Shown here: positions 1 through 8,902 of the stretch, one piece after another
Numbering within the stretch: the first letter of the stretch is position 1
Layout of the letters: every line of letters begins with the position of its first letter
Origin: Planobacterium oryzisoli
GTDB lineage: Bacteria; Bacteroidota; Bacteroidia; Flavobacteriales; Weeksellaceae
Direction of reading: 5' to 3'
Assembly: GCF_015354315.1 (NCBI RefSeq)
Contig: NZ_JADKYY010000006.1
Coordinates: forward strand, 99,071 to 163,070
Length of the DNA stretch: 64,000 nucleotides
The notes under the pieces: generated by a model
What the model was told of the DNA's origin: nothing
Seen by the model: only the letters and a program-made list of their open reading frames with translations
Databases searched by the model: none
Translations under genes and position numbers: made by a program

Positions 1-754
1 ATATTTCCATTTTACCGAACATGCTCATCACCAAAGGAAAAATGATCTTGAAAACAAAAACCATGATTCCCAGAGTTATCAGATTGGCATAGATAAAACT
101 CTTCCAACTAAAGGTATACTTCCTTGCATAGTAAAACAAACATACGGCAGGAACGGCAAGCATGGCCATCATATGCACTCCTACAGAGAGTCCCACCACA
201 AAAGCCATAAGGATAATCCAGCGGTGGTTGTCCTTCGCGTTAGACTCGTTCTCCCAACGGGTCACTAAATAAATTAGAAGGGCAATAAAAAGACTTGCCA
301 TAGAATAAACCTCCCCCTCGACTGCACTGTACCAGAACGTGTCGGAGAAAGTAAAGCTAAGGGCACCAATAAGGCCTGAAAAAAGTACTGCAAGTTGCTG
401 TGAGGAGCTAAGCTCATTCATTTCCTTATTAAGAAGTCGACGTGACATATGGGTCACAGTCCAAAAAAGAAGAAGTACGGTCAGTGCACTGAAAAGTGCC
501 GACATTCCATTAATAATGAGCGAATAATTTTCTCCGTTACCCAGTGCAAGCATAGCCGCCACGGCACCCACCAACTGAAAAAGTGCTGCCCCAGGTGCGT
601 GGGTTACTTCAAGCTTTACGGCAGAAGAAATATACTCGCCTGTATCCCAAAAACTGAATTTTCGCTCCATTGTAGAGAGATAGGTGAGGAATGCCACGCC
701 AAATACAGTCCAACCTAGGACTGTGTTCCATGTCTTAAATGTCCAGTTTTTCAT
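1..754 (-). CDS. DUF2723 family membrane protein, N-terminal part (runs off the window)
   Basis: The reading frame opens with ATG at 754 on the minus strand and stays open to base 1, so about 251 N-terminal residues are visible and the rest lies outside. The N terminus has a hydrophobic segment at about residues 10-27, then the DUF2723 signature region with WDTGEYI at about 35-41 and THAPGAALF shortly after, then several more membrane segments. DUF2723 proteins resemble TMEM260-type protein O-mannosyltransferases. They are inner-membrane GT-C-like proteins, common in Bacteroidota, that probably act in glycosylation of exported proteins. The acceptor and sugar are unknown here. The gene points away from the cysteine-synthase-like gene, and the two share a 214-base divergent intergenic region. 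A weak TATTTTCG element lies at 774-781 on the minus strand. Confident in family, not in substrate. Confidence 0.85.
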   Translation of the reverse strand, partial: MKNWTFKTWNTVLGWTVFGVAFLTYLSTMERKFSFWDTGEYISSAVKLEVTHAPGAALFQLVGAVAAMLALGNGENYSLIINGMSALFSALTVLLLFWTVTHMSRRLLNKEMNELSSSQQLAVLFSGLIGALSFTFSDTFWYSAVEGEVYSMASLFIALLIYLVTRWENESNAKDNHRWIILMAFVVGLSVGVHMMAMLAVPAVCLFYYARKYTFSWKSFIYANLITLGIMVFVFKIIFPLVMSMFGKMEI

Positions 755-933
755 AGAATCCAGTAAGTTGATGCGAAAATAACACAATTATCTCAATTCC
801 CCTTGAATCCAAGCTTCATTTTCCAACAGCAAACCTCATAATTTAATGCAGTTAGATAAATATTAGTAATGGATGTAAAAGATGATAAAATTCACAAAAA
901 AGACCTCAAGGCAATCAAACCAAAAAAAAATTG

Positions 934-941
934 TAATTTTG
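934..941 (+). promoter_or_regulatory. TAnnTTTG promoter -7 element for the cysteine-synthase-like gene
   Basis: TAATTTTG matches the Bacteroidota -7 consensus TAnnTTTG and sits 27 bases before the ATG at 969. No convincing -33 TTTG is seen at the ideal spacing. Confidence 0.55.
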
Positions 942-968
942 CCCATGATTTTTTAGTGTAAATTGAAA

Positions 969-2006
969 ATGACAAACGTTTATAACAATATACTCGAACT
1001 CATCGGAAACACTCCGATGGTGCGATTAAATAAAATCACACAGGAACTCCCATCCGCCGTGTTTGCTAAGTTGGAATCAATGAATCCTGGCCATTCCACT
1101 AAAGACCGGATAGCATTGCACATCATTGAAAATGCAGAGCGCAAAGGACTTCTAAAGCCGGGTTCCATCATTGTGGAAACCACCTCCGGCAATACGGGTT
1201 TTTCGGTAGCAATGGTATCGATCATCAAAGGATACAAGTGCATCCTTTCCGTGAGTGACAAAACCAAACCGGAAAAAATCGCCTATTTGAAAGCTCTTGG
1301 TGCAGAGGTCTATGTCTGCCCTGCAAATGTGCCCGCAGAGGATCCTAGATCGTACTACGAAGTGGCAAAAAGCATTGCGGCACGGACTCCAGGTTCCATA
1401 TACATTAATCAATATTTCAACGAACTCAACATCGATGCCCATTACCAGACTACCGGTCCGGAGATATGGGAGCAGACCGAGGGGAAAATTACCCATCTCT
1501 TTGCCTGTACCGGTACCGGTGGCACGCTTTCAGGTTCCGCAAAGTACTTGAAAGAAAAGAATCCAGACGTTAAGATCATTGGAGTAGATGCGGACGGATC
1601 CATTCTTAAAGGCTATTTTGATACCGGTAAGATTAATAAAGACGAAATCAAACCCTACCAGATTGAAGGTATGGGTAAAAACCTAATTCCTGGCGCATTA
1701 CTTTTCGATAAAGTAGACAGCTTTGTACGCGTAAACGACGAGATGGCTGCCTACCGCACCCGCGAGATAGCCATCAAGGAAGCCATCATGGGAGGTTATA
1801 CCACCGGAGCGGTCACCCAGGGTCTGTTACAGTACGCCAAGGAATATCCGTTTAAAAAGGAAGATGTGGTGGTTTTGATATTTCCAGACCACGGCTCTAG
1901 ATACATCAGTAAAGTATACAGTGACGAGTGGATGGCCCAACAGGGATTTACACATAACTGCGTCCATAATTACGAGGAGGTCTTCAAGACCCAGTACGTT
2001 AAATAG
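969..2006 (+). CDS. PLP-dependent cysteine synthase / cystathionine beta-synthase-like enzyme; candidate cysteate synthase
   Basis: Fold-type II PLP enzyme of 345 residues, the length of a CysK/CBS catalytic core, without CBS regulatory domains. Visible motifs are IGNTP (12-16), the PLP lysine K45 in STKDR, the cofactor loop TSGNTG (72-77) and a phosphate-binding GTGGT loop near 183. The family replaces the beta substituent of serine, O-acetylserine or O-phosphoserine with a sulfur nucleophile. The usual NPGGS before the lysine reads NPGHS here. The next gene is an alpha-oxoamine synthase related to cysteate-fatty acyltransferase, so I infer that this enzyme may make L-cysteate from an activated serine and sulfite. 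Plain cysteine synthase or CBS is the alternative. ATG 969 is preferred over an in-frame TTG at 963. A hairpin terminator follows, so it is probably its own transcription unit. Confidence 0.8.
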   Translation: MTNVYNNILELIGNTPMVRLNKITQELPSAVFAKLESMNPGHSTKDRIALHIIENAERKGLLKPGSIIVETTSGNTGFSVAMVSIIKGYKCILSVSDKTKPEKIAYLKALGAEVYVCPANVPAEDPRSYYEVAKSIAARTPGSIYINQYFNELNIDAHYQTTGPEIWEQTEGKITHLFACTGTGGTLSGSAKYLKEKNPDVKIIGVDADGSILKGYFDTGKINKDEIKPYQIEGMGKNLIPGALLFDKVDSFVRVNDEMAAYRTREIAIKEAIMGGYTTGAVTQGLLQYAKEYPFKKEDVVVLIFPDHGSRYISKVYSDEWMAQQGFTHNCVHNYEEVFKTQYVK

Positions 2007-2030
2007 CGTATATCGTACATTGAAACACCT

Positions 2031-2058
2031 AGCCTTTTGCCTTAGCAAAAGGCTTTTT
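2031..2058 (+). terminator. Rho-independent terminator
   Basis: AGCCTTTTGC pairs with GCAAAAGGCT (10 bp, loop CTTA) and a T run follows. It lies 25 bases after the stop of the cysteine-synthase-like gene. Confidence 0.85.
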
Positions 2059-2074
2059 AATTGTTAAAATTTAT

Positions 2075-2082
2075 TAACTTTG
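2075..2082 (+). promoter_or_regulatory. TAnnTTTG promoter -7 element for the alpha-oxoamine synthase
   Basis: TAACTTTG lies between the upstream terminator and ATG 2106. Because it is inside the longest open frame (from TTG 2061), it excludes that start and supports ATG 2106. Confidence 0.7.
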
Positions 2083-2105
2083 TGCCTTATAAAAAACAAC
2101 TAAAA

Positions 2106-3380
2106 ATGGTAGACATTTTTGATAGAATAAAACAGAATCCAGGACCACTCGGACAGTTTGCAAACTATGCGGAGGGTTATTTTATTTTCCCGAGACTCGA
2201 GGGCCCGATAGGCCCCCGTATGCGTTTTCAGGGAAGAGAAGTGATTTTTTGGTCAGCAAACGATTACCTGGGTCTATGCAACCACCCGGAAGTACTGGAA
2301 GCAGACGCTAAGGCTGCTGCAGAGTACGGTATGTTCTACCCGATGGGTGCGCGGGCAATGTCGGGAGAAACCGACCAGCATTTACAATTGGAAAAGGAAC
2401 TGGCAGAATTTGTACAAAAGGAGTCCGCATACCTACTTAATTTCGGTTACCAAGGGATGGTATCGACTATTGATGCCCTTTTATCCCGCCACGATGTGGT
2501 GGTCTATGATGCCGACTCGCATGCGTGTATCGTAGATGGGGTGCGCCTGCACATGGGTAAGAGTTTTACATTCAAACATAATGATATTGCCAGCCTGGAG
2601 AAGAATCTAGAGCGTGCCACTAAAGTAGCTGAGGAGCAAGGAGGTGGAGTGCTTGTTATCACCGAGGGTGTATTTGGAATGCGCGGGCAGCAAGGAAAAC
2701 TTAAGGAAATTTGTGAGCTAAAAAGCAAATACAGCTTCCGTTTGCTAGTGGACGATGCGCATGGCTTTGGAACGCTGGGAAAAACCGGTGCCGGCGCGGG
2801 TGAAGAACAGGGTTGTCAGGACCAGATCGATGTATATTTCTCTACTTTCGCTAAATCCATGGCAGGGTTTGGGGCTTTCATCGCTGGAAATAAAGATGTG
2901 GTTCGATTCCTGAAATTCAACCTAAGGTCACAGATCTTTGCAAAATCACTTACTATGCCAATGGTAGTAGGCGGTTTAAAACGTCTGGAACTTTTAAGAA
3001 CGCGGCCAGAAATTAAAGAGAAACTTTGGGAGAATGTGCGTAAACTACAAAGTGGTCTTTTGGAAAGAGGGTTTAATCTGGGTGAGACAAATACCTGCGT
3101 TACTCCTGTAATGATGCAAGGATCTCCTGTGGAGGCTACCCTACTGGTGAAAGACCTAAGAGAAAACTTCGGAATCTTTACCTCGGTTGTAGTATATCCG
3201 GTAATTCCTAAAGGCATGATACTGCTTCGTTTGATTCCAACAGCATCTCATACAGATGCGGAGATAAATGAAACCCTTGCAGCTTTTGAAGCCATTCATG
3301 GCAAACTAGTTGGAGGACACTACAAGGAGCAGGCAGAAAAATTCCTTGAAGAGAATAACCTCAGCTTTAAACCGCTTTAG
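2106..3380 (+). CDS. Alpha-oxoamine synthase; candidate cysteate-fatty acyltransferase (capnine synthesis) or serine palmitoyltransferase
   Basis: PLP enzyme of 424 residues. Key parts are WSANDYLGL near 49-57, the DDAHG cofactor motif at 216-220 and the PLP lysine K250 in STFAKS. The family condenses an amino acid with an acyl thioester with loss of CO2; members include serine palmitoyltransferase, Kbl and BioF. In Flavobacterium a member of this family is the cysteate-fatty acyltransferase that starts capnine (sulfonolipid) synthesis and affects gliding. Next to the cysteine-synthase-like enzyme at 969-2006, the cysteate activity is the most coherent reading, but this is inference, and serine palmitoyltransferase cannot be excluded. 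The start is ATG 2106, because the TTG 15 codons upstream lies ahead of the promoter element. The gene has its own promoter and terminator. Confidence 0.85.
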   Translation: MVDIFDRIKQNPGPLGQFANYAEGYFIFPRLEGPIGPRMRFQGREVIFWSANDYLGLCNHPEVLEADAKAAAEYGMFYPMGARAMSGETDQHLQLEKELAEFVQKESAYLLNFGYQGMVSTIDALLSRHDVVVYDADSHACIVDGVRLHMGKSFTFKHNDIASLEKNLERATKVAEEQGGGVLVITEGVFGMRGQQGKLKEICELKSKYSFRLLVDDAHGFGTLGKTGAGAGEEQGCQDQIDVYFSTFAKSMAGFGAFIAGNKDVVRFLKFNLRSQIFAKSLTMPMVVGGLKRLELLRTRPEIKEKLWENVRKLQSGLLERGFNLGETNTCVTPVMMQGSPVEATLLVKDLRENFGIFTSVVVYPVIPKGMILLRLIPTASHTDAEINETLAAFEAIHGKLVGGHYKEQAEKFLEENNLSFKPL

Positions 3381-3400
3381 AAGCCTTTAGAAATAGACAA

Positions 3401-3431
3401 AACACTCAATCTAACGATTGAGTGTTTTTTT
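3401..3431 (+). terminator. Rho-independent terminator
   Basis: AACACTCAAT pairs with ATTGAGTGTT around a 6-base loop and is followed by a run of T. It closes the alpha-oxoamine synthase gene. Confidence 0.9.
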
Positions 3432-3441
3432 ATTAGGCACT

Positions 3442-3474
3442 AAAAATATCGGCCACCTATGGCGACCGATATTT
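3442..3474 (-). terminator. Terminator of atpD-atpC
   Basis: AAATATCGG (3444-3452) pairs with CCGATATTT (3466-3474). Read on the minus strand, a short T run follows. It lies 22 bases past the atpC stop. Confidence 0.7.
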
Positions 3475-3496
3475 ACTTTCTTGTTTATAGAATTTA

Positions 3497-3778
3497 TTAT
3501 TCCGCTAGGATAATACCCTTTCCATTATTGAACTCCACCACTCCACTTTTGATCGTGTAGGAAAAAACCGATTCTCTTTCGTTTTCTCTAGTGAAAAAAG
3601 AATCGTACTGCTGGGGTATCTCGTTGGTGTAAAGTCGTACTTTACCGCTTCCAAGAGCAGATACAATGGCAGCGTGGTTCTTCATTATGTGGAACTCACC
3701 TGATTTGCCAGGAAGCAGCACAGAACTGACTTCGCCTTCAAAAACTACAAATTCCGGGGTTAGTATTTTTATATTCAT
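3497..3778 (-). CDS. atpC: F1 ATP synthase epsilon subunit
   Basis: A 93-residue epsilon subunit, shorter than the roughly 135-residue E. coli protein because it stops after the N-terminal beta-sandwich and lacks most of the helical C-terminal domain; this is common in Bacteroidota. The opening LTPEFVVFEGEV and the LPGKSGEFHIMKNHAAIV stretch are typical. It forms part of the central stalk of the membrane ATP synthase. It lies 52 bases downstream of atpD and is transcribed with it. The other ATP synthase genes are not in this window. The call is secure. Confidence 0.95.
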   Translation of the reverse strand: MNIKILTPEFVVFEGEVSSVLLPGKSGEFHIMKNHAAIVSALGSGKVRLYTNEIPQQYDSFFTRENERESVFSYTIKSGVVEFNNGKGIILAE

Positions 3779-3830
3779 ACGTTATTCCTTGTGGCTTATG
3801 ATGCCTGGGCACCGAAAGCATTATTATTTA

Positions 3831-5399
<1,569 letters not shown>

Positions 5400-5520
5400 T
5401 CAACATTTTTAATGACCCGAAAGGGGTGTAAAAGACTGCTTTTAGCGTAGCCTAAGAACGCTACAAATACACCGTACTCTCCGGTTATTCTCTCCCGCAG
5501 GCAGGCTCGGTTTATTTTCC

Positions 5521-5528
5521 TATTTTTG
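5521..5528 (+). promoter_or_regulatory. TAnnTTTG promoter -7 element of ribF
   Basis: TATTTTTG lies 19 bases before the GTG start at 5548, giving a very short leader. I see no -33 TTTG at the standard spacing. Confidence 0.65.
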
Positions 5529-5547
5529 CACGTAAATTTTTTCCCTC

Positions 5548-6480
5548 GTGAAGGTATACTATCAGATACAGCACTCGGTACAAAGACCACCCCTCGCCCT
5601 TTCCCTTGGGATGTTTGACGGTGTACATAAAGGACACCAGTCTATACTTAAGCGCTTAAAGGAAGTGGCATACGAGCGTGGACTGCAAACCGCTATTCTT
5701 ACCTTCGATCCGCACCCACGAAAAATCTTTGACCCTGATACTGATTTGGAGCAGCTTACCACGATCGAGGAAAAAATAGCGTTACTTGAATCTGAGGGTA
5801 TTGACCATCTGTTCATTCAGTCTTTTGAAGAGAATTTCTATAATTTAACCGGAGTAGACTTTATCACTTCGATTCTGCACGATACGTTAGAGGTAAAACA
5901 TTTGATTGTAGGGTACGATCATGTTTTTGGAAAGAACCGAAGTGGAAACTTTCAGTTATTGATGGAGATGGCTCCCTCCCTGGGTTTCACCTTGGAGGAG
6001 ATGGATGCCGTAGATCTCTACAGTGAGCATATTTCTTCCACCAAAATACGACGTGCATTGAAAGAAGGGGATGTTCCGCGGGCGAATGCCATGCTAGGCT
6101 ACCCGTACAGTATGGAGGGAAAAGTAGTGGAAGGAAGACAGATTGGACGTACCATAGGATACCCTACTGCCAATATCGATGTACATCCAGATAAACTTCG
6201 GCCACGTAAAGGCGCCTACATAGTCCAGGTACATCTTGAGGACAAAAAACTTGCGGGTATGCTCTCGGTAGGAACCAATCCAACCGTAGGGGGTGAAATT
6301 CTAAGTGTGGAAGTGTATATTCTGGATTTTAATCAGAATCTTTACGGAAAGACAATCAAGGTTGACTTCCTTTCCTTTTTGCATGAAGAGATCGCATTTT
6401 CTACCCTTGAGGGCTTAATTGAAAGACTCCAAGAGGACGAACAGCGGACCCGGGAATATTTCTTGGCAAATGCGCTTTAG
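5548..6480 (+). CDS. ribF: Bifunctional riboflavin kinase / FAD synthetase
   Basis: A 310-residue RibF, the standard length. The N-terminal nucleotidyltransferase domain (about 10-180) shows LGMFDGVHKGHQ and DPHPRKIF. STKIRRAL follows near 172. The C-terminal riboflavin-kinase domain (about 185-308) has GRTIGYPTANI and the KGAYIV segment. It phosphorylates riboflavin to FMN and adenylates FMN to FAD. The start is GTG 5548, placed just after the promoter element; no upstream ATG is available. No FMN riboswitch fits the short leader. Its stop overlaps the stop of the convergent MmcQ-like gene by 4 bases. Confidence 0.96.
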   Translation: MKVYYQIQHSVQRPPLALSLGMFDGVHKGHQSILKRLKEVAYERGLQTAILTFDPHPRKIFDPDTDLEQLTTIEEKIALLESEGIDHLFIQSFEENFYNLTGVDFITSILHDTLEVKHLIVGYDHVFGKNRSGNFQLLMEMAPSLGFTLEEMDAVDLYSEHISSTKIRRALKEGDVPRANAMLGYPYSMEGKVVEGRQIGRTIGYPTANIDVHPDKLRPRKGAYIVQVHLEDKKLAGMLSVGTNPTVGGEILSVEVYILDFNQNLYGKTIKVDFLSFLHEEIAFSTLEGLIERLQEDEQRTREYFLANAL

Positions 6481-6833
6481 TCCTGCTCCAATTCTTTCCG
6501 CAATTTTTTAGGGAGCCCACCTAGTACTAATTCATAAGAATGGTCAATGAGCCTGTGAACTAATTCAGGCGGAATACCCTGACAGTACACCGAATTCCAA
6601 TGGGTCTTATTCATGTGGTAAGCGCCCGTAATTTGCGTATGCGTTTCGCGAAGAGTTGCGCTCCATTCCGGATCTGTCTTGACCGAGATGCTGCAGGGAT
6701 TTTCCTCCATCGAGATAAGAAGAAACATCTTACCGCCAACCTTAAGCACTAAGGTGGTAGTATCAAAAGGAAATCCTTCCGTTACCCCCTTCTTTGCCAA
6801 GGCATACTCACGTAATGAATCTATTTCAAGCAT
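6477..6833 (-). CDS. MmcQ/YjbR family protein (CyaY-like fold)
   Basis: A 118-residue protein with the YjbR/DUF419 pattern: an N-terminal helix with REYALAKKGVTEGFPFD, then LVLKVGGKMFLLI, and a HWNSVY segment near 80. The family has a CyaY-like fold and has been called DNA-binding, but its cellular job is not settled. The gene converges on ribF with overlapping stop codons, so neither has an intrinsic terminator of its own. The upstream region is shared with the divergent NAD(P)-binding gene at 6899. Family call is firm, function open. Confidence 0.88.
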   Translation of the reverse strand: MLEIDSLREYALAKKGVTEGFPFDTTTLVLKVGGKMFLLISMEENPCSISVKTDPEWSATLRETHTQITGAYHMNKTHWNSVYCQGIPPELVHRLIDHSYELVLGGLPKKLRKELEQD

Positions 6834-6898
6834 AAGGAACAGTACTGTTATTTATTGTAAATTTAGCTAAAGTTACTTTACATAAAATAATTAAAAGA

Positions 6899-7558
6899 AT
6901 GAAAGCTCTACTTATCGGTGCGACCGGTGCGACCGGATCGGATCTTCTACAGGAATTGCTTGTAGATAAAGACTTTACTTGCGTTGAGATTTTTGTACGT
7001 AAAGTACCGGAAATTAACCACCCTAAACTTGTGGTGAATGTGGTGAACTTTGAACGACCGGAAGAATGGAAAGAAAAGATAAAGGGTGATGTCGCGTTTT
7101 CCGCTCTAGGAACGACATTGAAAGACGCGCAAAGCAAAGAGGCACAATACCGCGTGGATTATACTTACCAATTGCGTTTTGCGCAAGCTGCTAAAGAAAA
7201 CTCCGTTACAAAGTTTGTTCTTGTGTCTTCCTACGGCGCCAATTCCAAATCCAAATTATTCTATTCGCGTATGAAAGGAGAACTTGAAGAGGCGGTACGC
7301 GCACTCCATTTTGAAACTACGATCATTTTCCAACCCGGTATGCTCGAGCGTAAAAACTCTACTAGGACCGGAGAAGTGCTGGGAGCAAGAGTTATTCGTT
7401 TTGCCAACAGCCTGGGCATTTTACAGAGTCAGCGTCCATTACCAACAAAGGTGCTGGCCAAAGCGATGAGCAATGCCTCTAAAATAAAGAGTAGCGGATA
7501 CAGTACAATCCCCCTTACCTCAATATGGAGTTTTGCCTCAAAGAAAACCGAGAGCTAA
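6899..7558 (+). CDS. NAD(P)H-binding atypical short-chain dehydrogenase (HTATIP2/YwnB-like)
   Basis: A 219-residue single Rossmann-fold protein. The N-terminal nucleotide-binding glycines are in GATGATGSD (8-16), followed by an acidic beta2 region, then LVSSYGANSKSKLFYSRMKGELE, which holds the Y-x3-K pair of atypical SDRs. It resembles the HTATIP2/TIP30 and NmrA-type proteins, many of which bind NADPH as regulators or reductases. The substrate is unknown. It abuts the convergent glutathione-peroxidase gene with no space between the stops. No strong TAnnTTTG element is evident in the short leader. Confidence 0.8.
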   Translation: MKALLIGATGATGSDLLQELLVDKDFTCVEIFVRKVPEINHPKLVVNVVNFERPEEWKEKIKGDVAFSALGTTLKDAQSKEAQYRVDYTYQLRFAQAAKENSVTKFVLVSSYGANSKSKLFYSRMKGELEEAVRALHFETTIIFQPGMLERKNSTRTGEVLGARVIRFANSLGILQSQRPLPTKVLAKAMSNASKIKSSGYSTIPLTSIWSFASKKTES

Positions 7559-8137
7559 TTAATTAAAGTACTTGGTAATCGCTTTATCGGTGGGCTTGGT
7601 AGTACTAATGAAAGAGTCGATAAGTTTTCCTTCCTCGTCCAGTAGAAACTTAGTGAAGTTCCACAGTATCTTGGTGTCCTTGACTCCATTGTACTGCTTT
7701 TCAGTCAAAAACTTGAAAATAGGAGCCGTATCCTCTCCCACTACGGAAACCTTAGCGGCCATCGGAAAGCTTACTCCGTAATTACGCTGACAAAAACTAG
7801 CAATTTCTTCGTTGCTTCCAGGCTCCTGACTTCCGAAATTATTGGCCGGAAAACCTACCACTACAACTTTGTCTTTGTATTCTTTGGAAATAGCCTCCAA
7901 ATCCTCGTATTGTGATGTAAAGCCACACTTGGACGCCGTATTTACAATTAGGACTTTTTTTCCTTTGAACTGGGCAAAATCAATTGTATCGCCTTCCAGA
8001 CCTTCCACTTTAAAATCATAGAGGGACTTTTCCTGCATATTATGTGTCATAGCATCCGGGGTTTGGTCTTTTTTCTGGTTGGTGCAGCTCTGTAGCAGCG
8101 CACAAACCGATAGCATTAGTATAAATAATCTTTTCAT
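7559..8137 (-). CDS. Glutathione-peroxidase-family lipoprotein (thiol peroxidase)
   Basis: A 192-residue protein with a lipoprotein signal (lipobox LLQSC, C18) and then a complete GPx domain. The peroxidatic cysteine is C71 in NTASKCGFT. FPANNFG, with the conserved Q-E-P region after it, and WNFTKFL near 157 are the other signatures. Cysteine-type bacterial GPx enzymes reduce hydroperoxides, usually with thioredoxin rather than glutathione. The lipoprotein signal places it in the envelope. The residues after the cysteine (TNQKKDQ) are charged and resemble the surface-export signals reported for Bacteroidota lipoproteins, so surface exposure is possible but not shown. The ATG at 8137 is preferred over an in-frame TTG at 8149. 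It follows the LolA-like gene by 19 bases and is probably co-transcribed. Confidence 0.9.
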   Translation of the reverse strand: MKRLFILMLSVCALLQSCTNQKKDQTPDAMTHNMQEKSLYDFKVEGLEGDTIDFAQFKGKKVLIVNTASKCGFTSQYEDLEAISKEYKDKVVVVGFPANNFGSQEPGSNEEIASFCQRNYGVSFPMAAKVSVVGEDTAPIFKFLTEKQYNGVKDTKILWNFTKFLLDEEGKLIDSFISTTKPTDKAITKYFN

Positions 8138-8156
8138 GGGGACTGACAATGAGATG

Positions 8157-8819
8157 TTAAAATTTAAATGTGGATTCAGGGAATACCCTGTTAATCTCTA
8201 TCTTATTGAAAAGCATCACATAATCGCTTTCTTTATCCTTAGAGCTGCTTTCAATTCGGTGCGGAAACAAAAGCGGACCTACTTTTTTGTAGCCGCTGTA
8301 GTTAAGAGTCTCGTTTGCTTTTTCCTCACGAAGAAGCATGTAGCTTTTAGCATCGAAATAATAAACGGTACGGTTCACGTTCTTAAGTAGTTCTACCTTA
8401 AGACAAGGGATGCCACCTACGGATTCCTTACCCAAATAATTGGCCTGGAATCCTTTTTTTTCAAAATCGATAAAATCATTGTCAAAGCTCTCAGGCGTAT
8501 AATCGTCGTACTGCTGCAGCTTATTTGCTGCGTAATTCATAGCATAGCCTCTTTTTCCATCAAACCCCTCAATGACCGTTTCTTTCTTTCCAATCGTGAT
8601 CAGGGTTTTAGTTAGGTTGGGGCGTTGCTGGTATATTTTAATAGGATACTCATCTTTTATACCCAAGGTCACCCGCCCCTGAAGTAGCACAGAGTTAAGC
8701 AACTTCCACTGGGTAAGTCCTCCAGAAAGTTCAATATTTTTTTCAATGATTTCCTTACCTGTCTGTGCACTGAGAAGGAAAGAAAACAAGAAGGTAACGA
8801 TAAAAAAAAGTCTTTTCAT
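8157..8819 (-). CDS. Secreted LolA-like / outer-membrane lipoprotein-sorting-like protein
   Basis: A 220-residue protein with an N-terminal signal peptide ending near FLLSAQ (18). It is followed by a run of beta strands of the type in LolA/LppX-like proteins: an opening helix with EKNIELSGGLTQWKLLNS, then repeated short strands such as PIKIYQQRPNLTKTLI and YYFDAKSYMLLREE. In Bacteroidota this group is often annotated as outer membrane lipoprotein-sorting protein, but it is not the canonical LolA and a periplasmic ligand-binding role is only inferred. It precedes the GPx lipoprotein on the same strand, and a TATATTTG promoter lies just upstream. Confidence 0.65.
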   Translation of the reverse strand: MKRLFFIVTFLFSFLLSAQTGKEIIEKNIELSGGLTQWKLLNSVLLQGRVTLGIKDEYPIKIYQQRPNLTKTLITIGKKETVIEGFDGKRGYAMNYAANKLQQYDDYTPESFDNDFIDFEKKGFQANYLGKESVGGIPCLKVELLKNVNRTVYYFDAKSYMLLREEKANETLNYSGYKKVGPLLFPHRIESSSKDKESDYVMLFNKIEINRVFPESTFKF

Positions 8820-8839
8820 TTAATGAGAGTAAAATCGTC

Positions 8840-8847
8840 CAAATATA
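8840..8847 (-). promoter_or_regulatory. TAnnTTTG promoter -7 element for the LolA-like gene
   Basis: TATATTTG on the minus strand, 20 bases before the ATG at 8819. It lies between the kdsB stop and this gene. Confidence 0.65.
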
Positions 8848-8902
8848 GAATTTTTATAATAAACATTTTCCCCCATACCTTCGTATGTAGCCAGGCAGCA
8901 AT

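Noticed and set aside
869..961. A 30-codon open frame (ATG to TAA) in front of the cysteine-synthase-like gene
   Set aside because: It is lysine-rich, short and covers the TAATTTTG promoter element. There is nothing to support translation.
2106..3380. BioF (8-amino-7-oxononanoate synthase) or Kbl as the product
   Set aside because: There are no biotin or threonine-degradation genes nearby, and the neighbour is a cysteine-synthase-like enzyme. It cannot be excluded by sequence alone, so only the family is firmly called.
5448..5474. Hairpin TAGCGT...ACGCTA between atpD and ribF
   Set aside because: The stem is short, there is no T run, and no gene ends there on either strand, so it is not called as a terminator.
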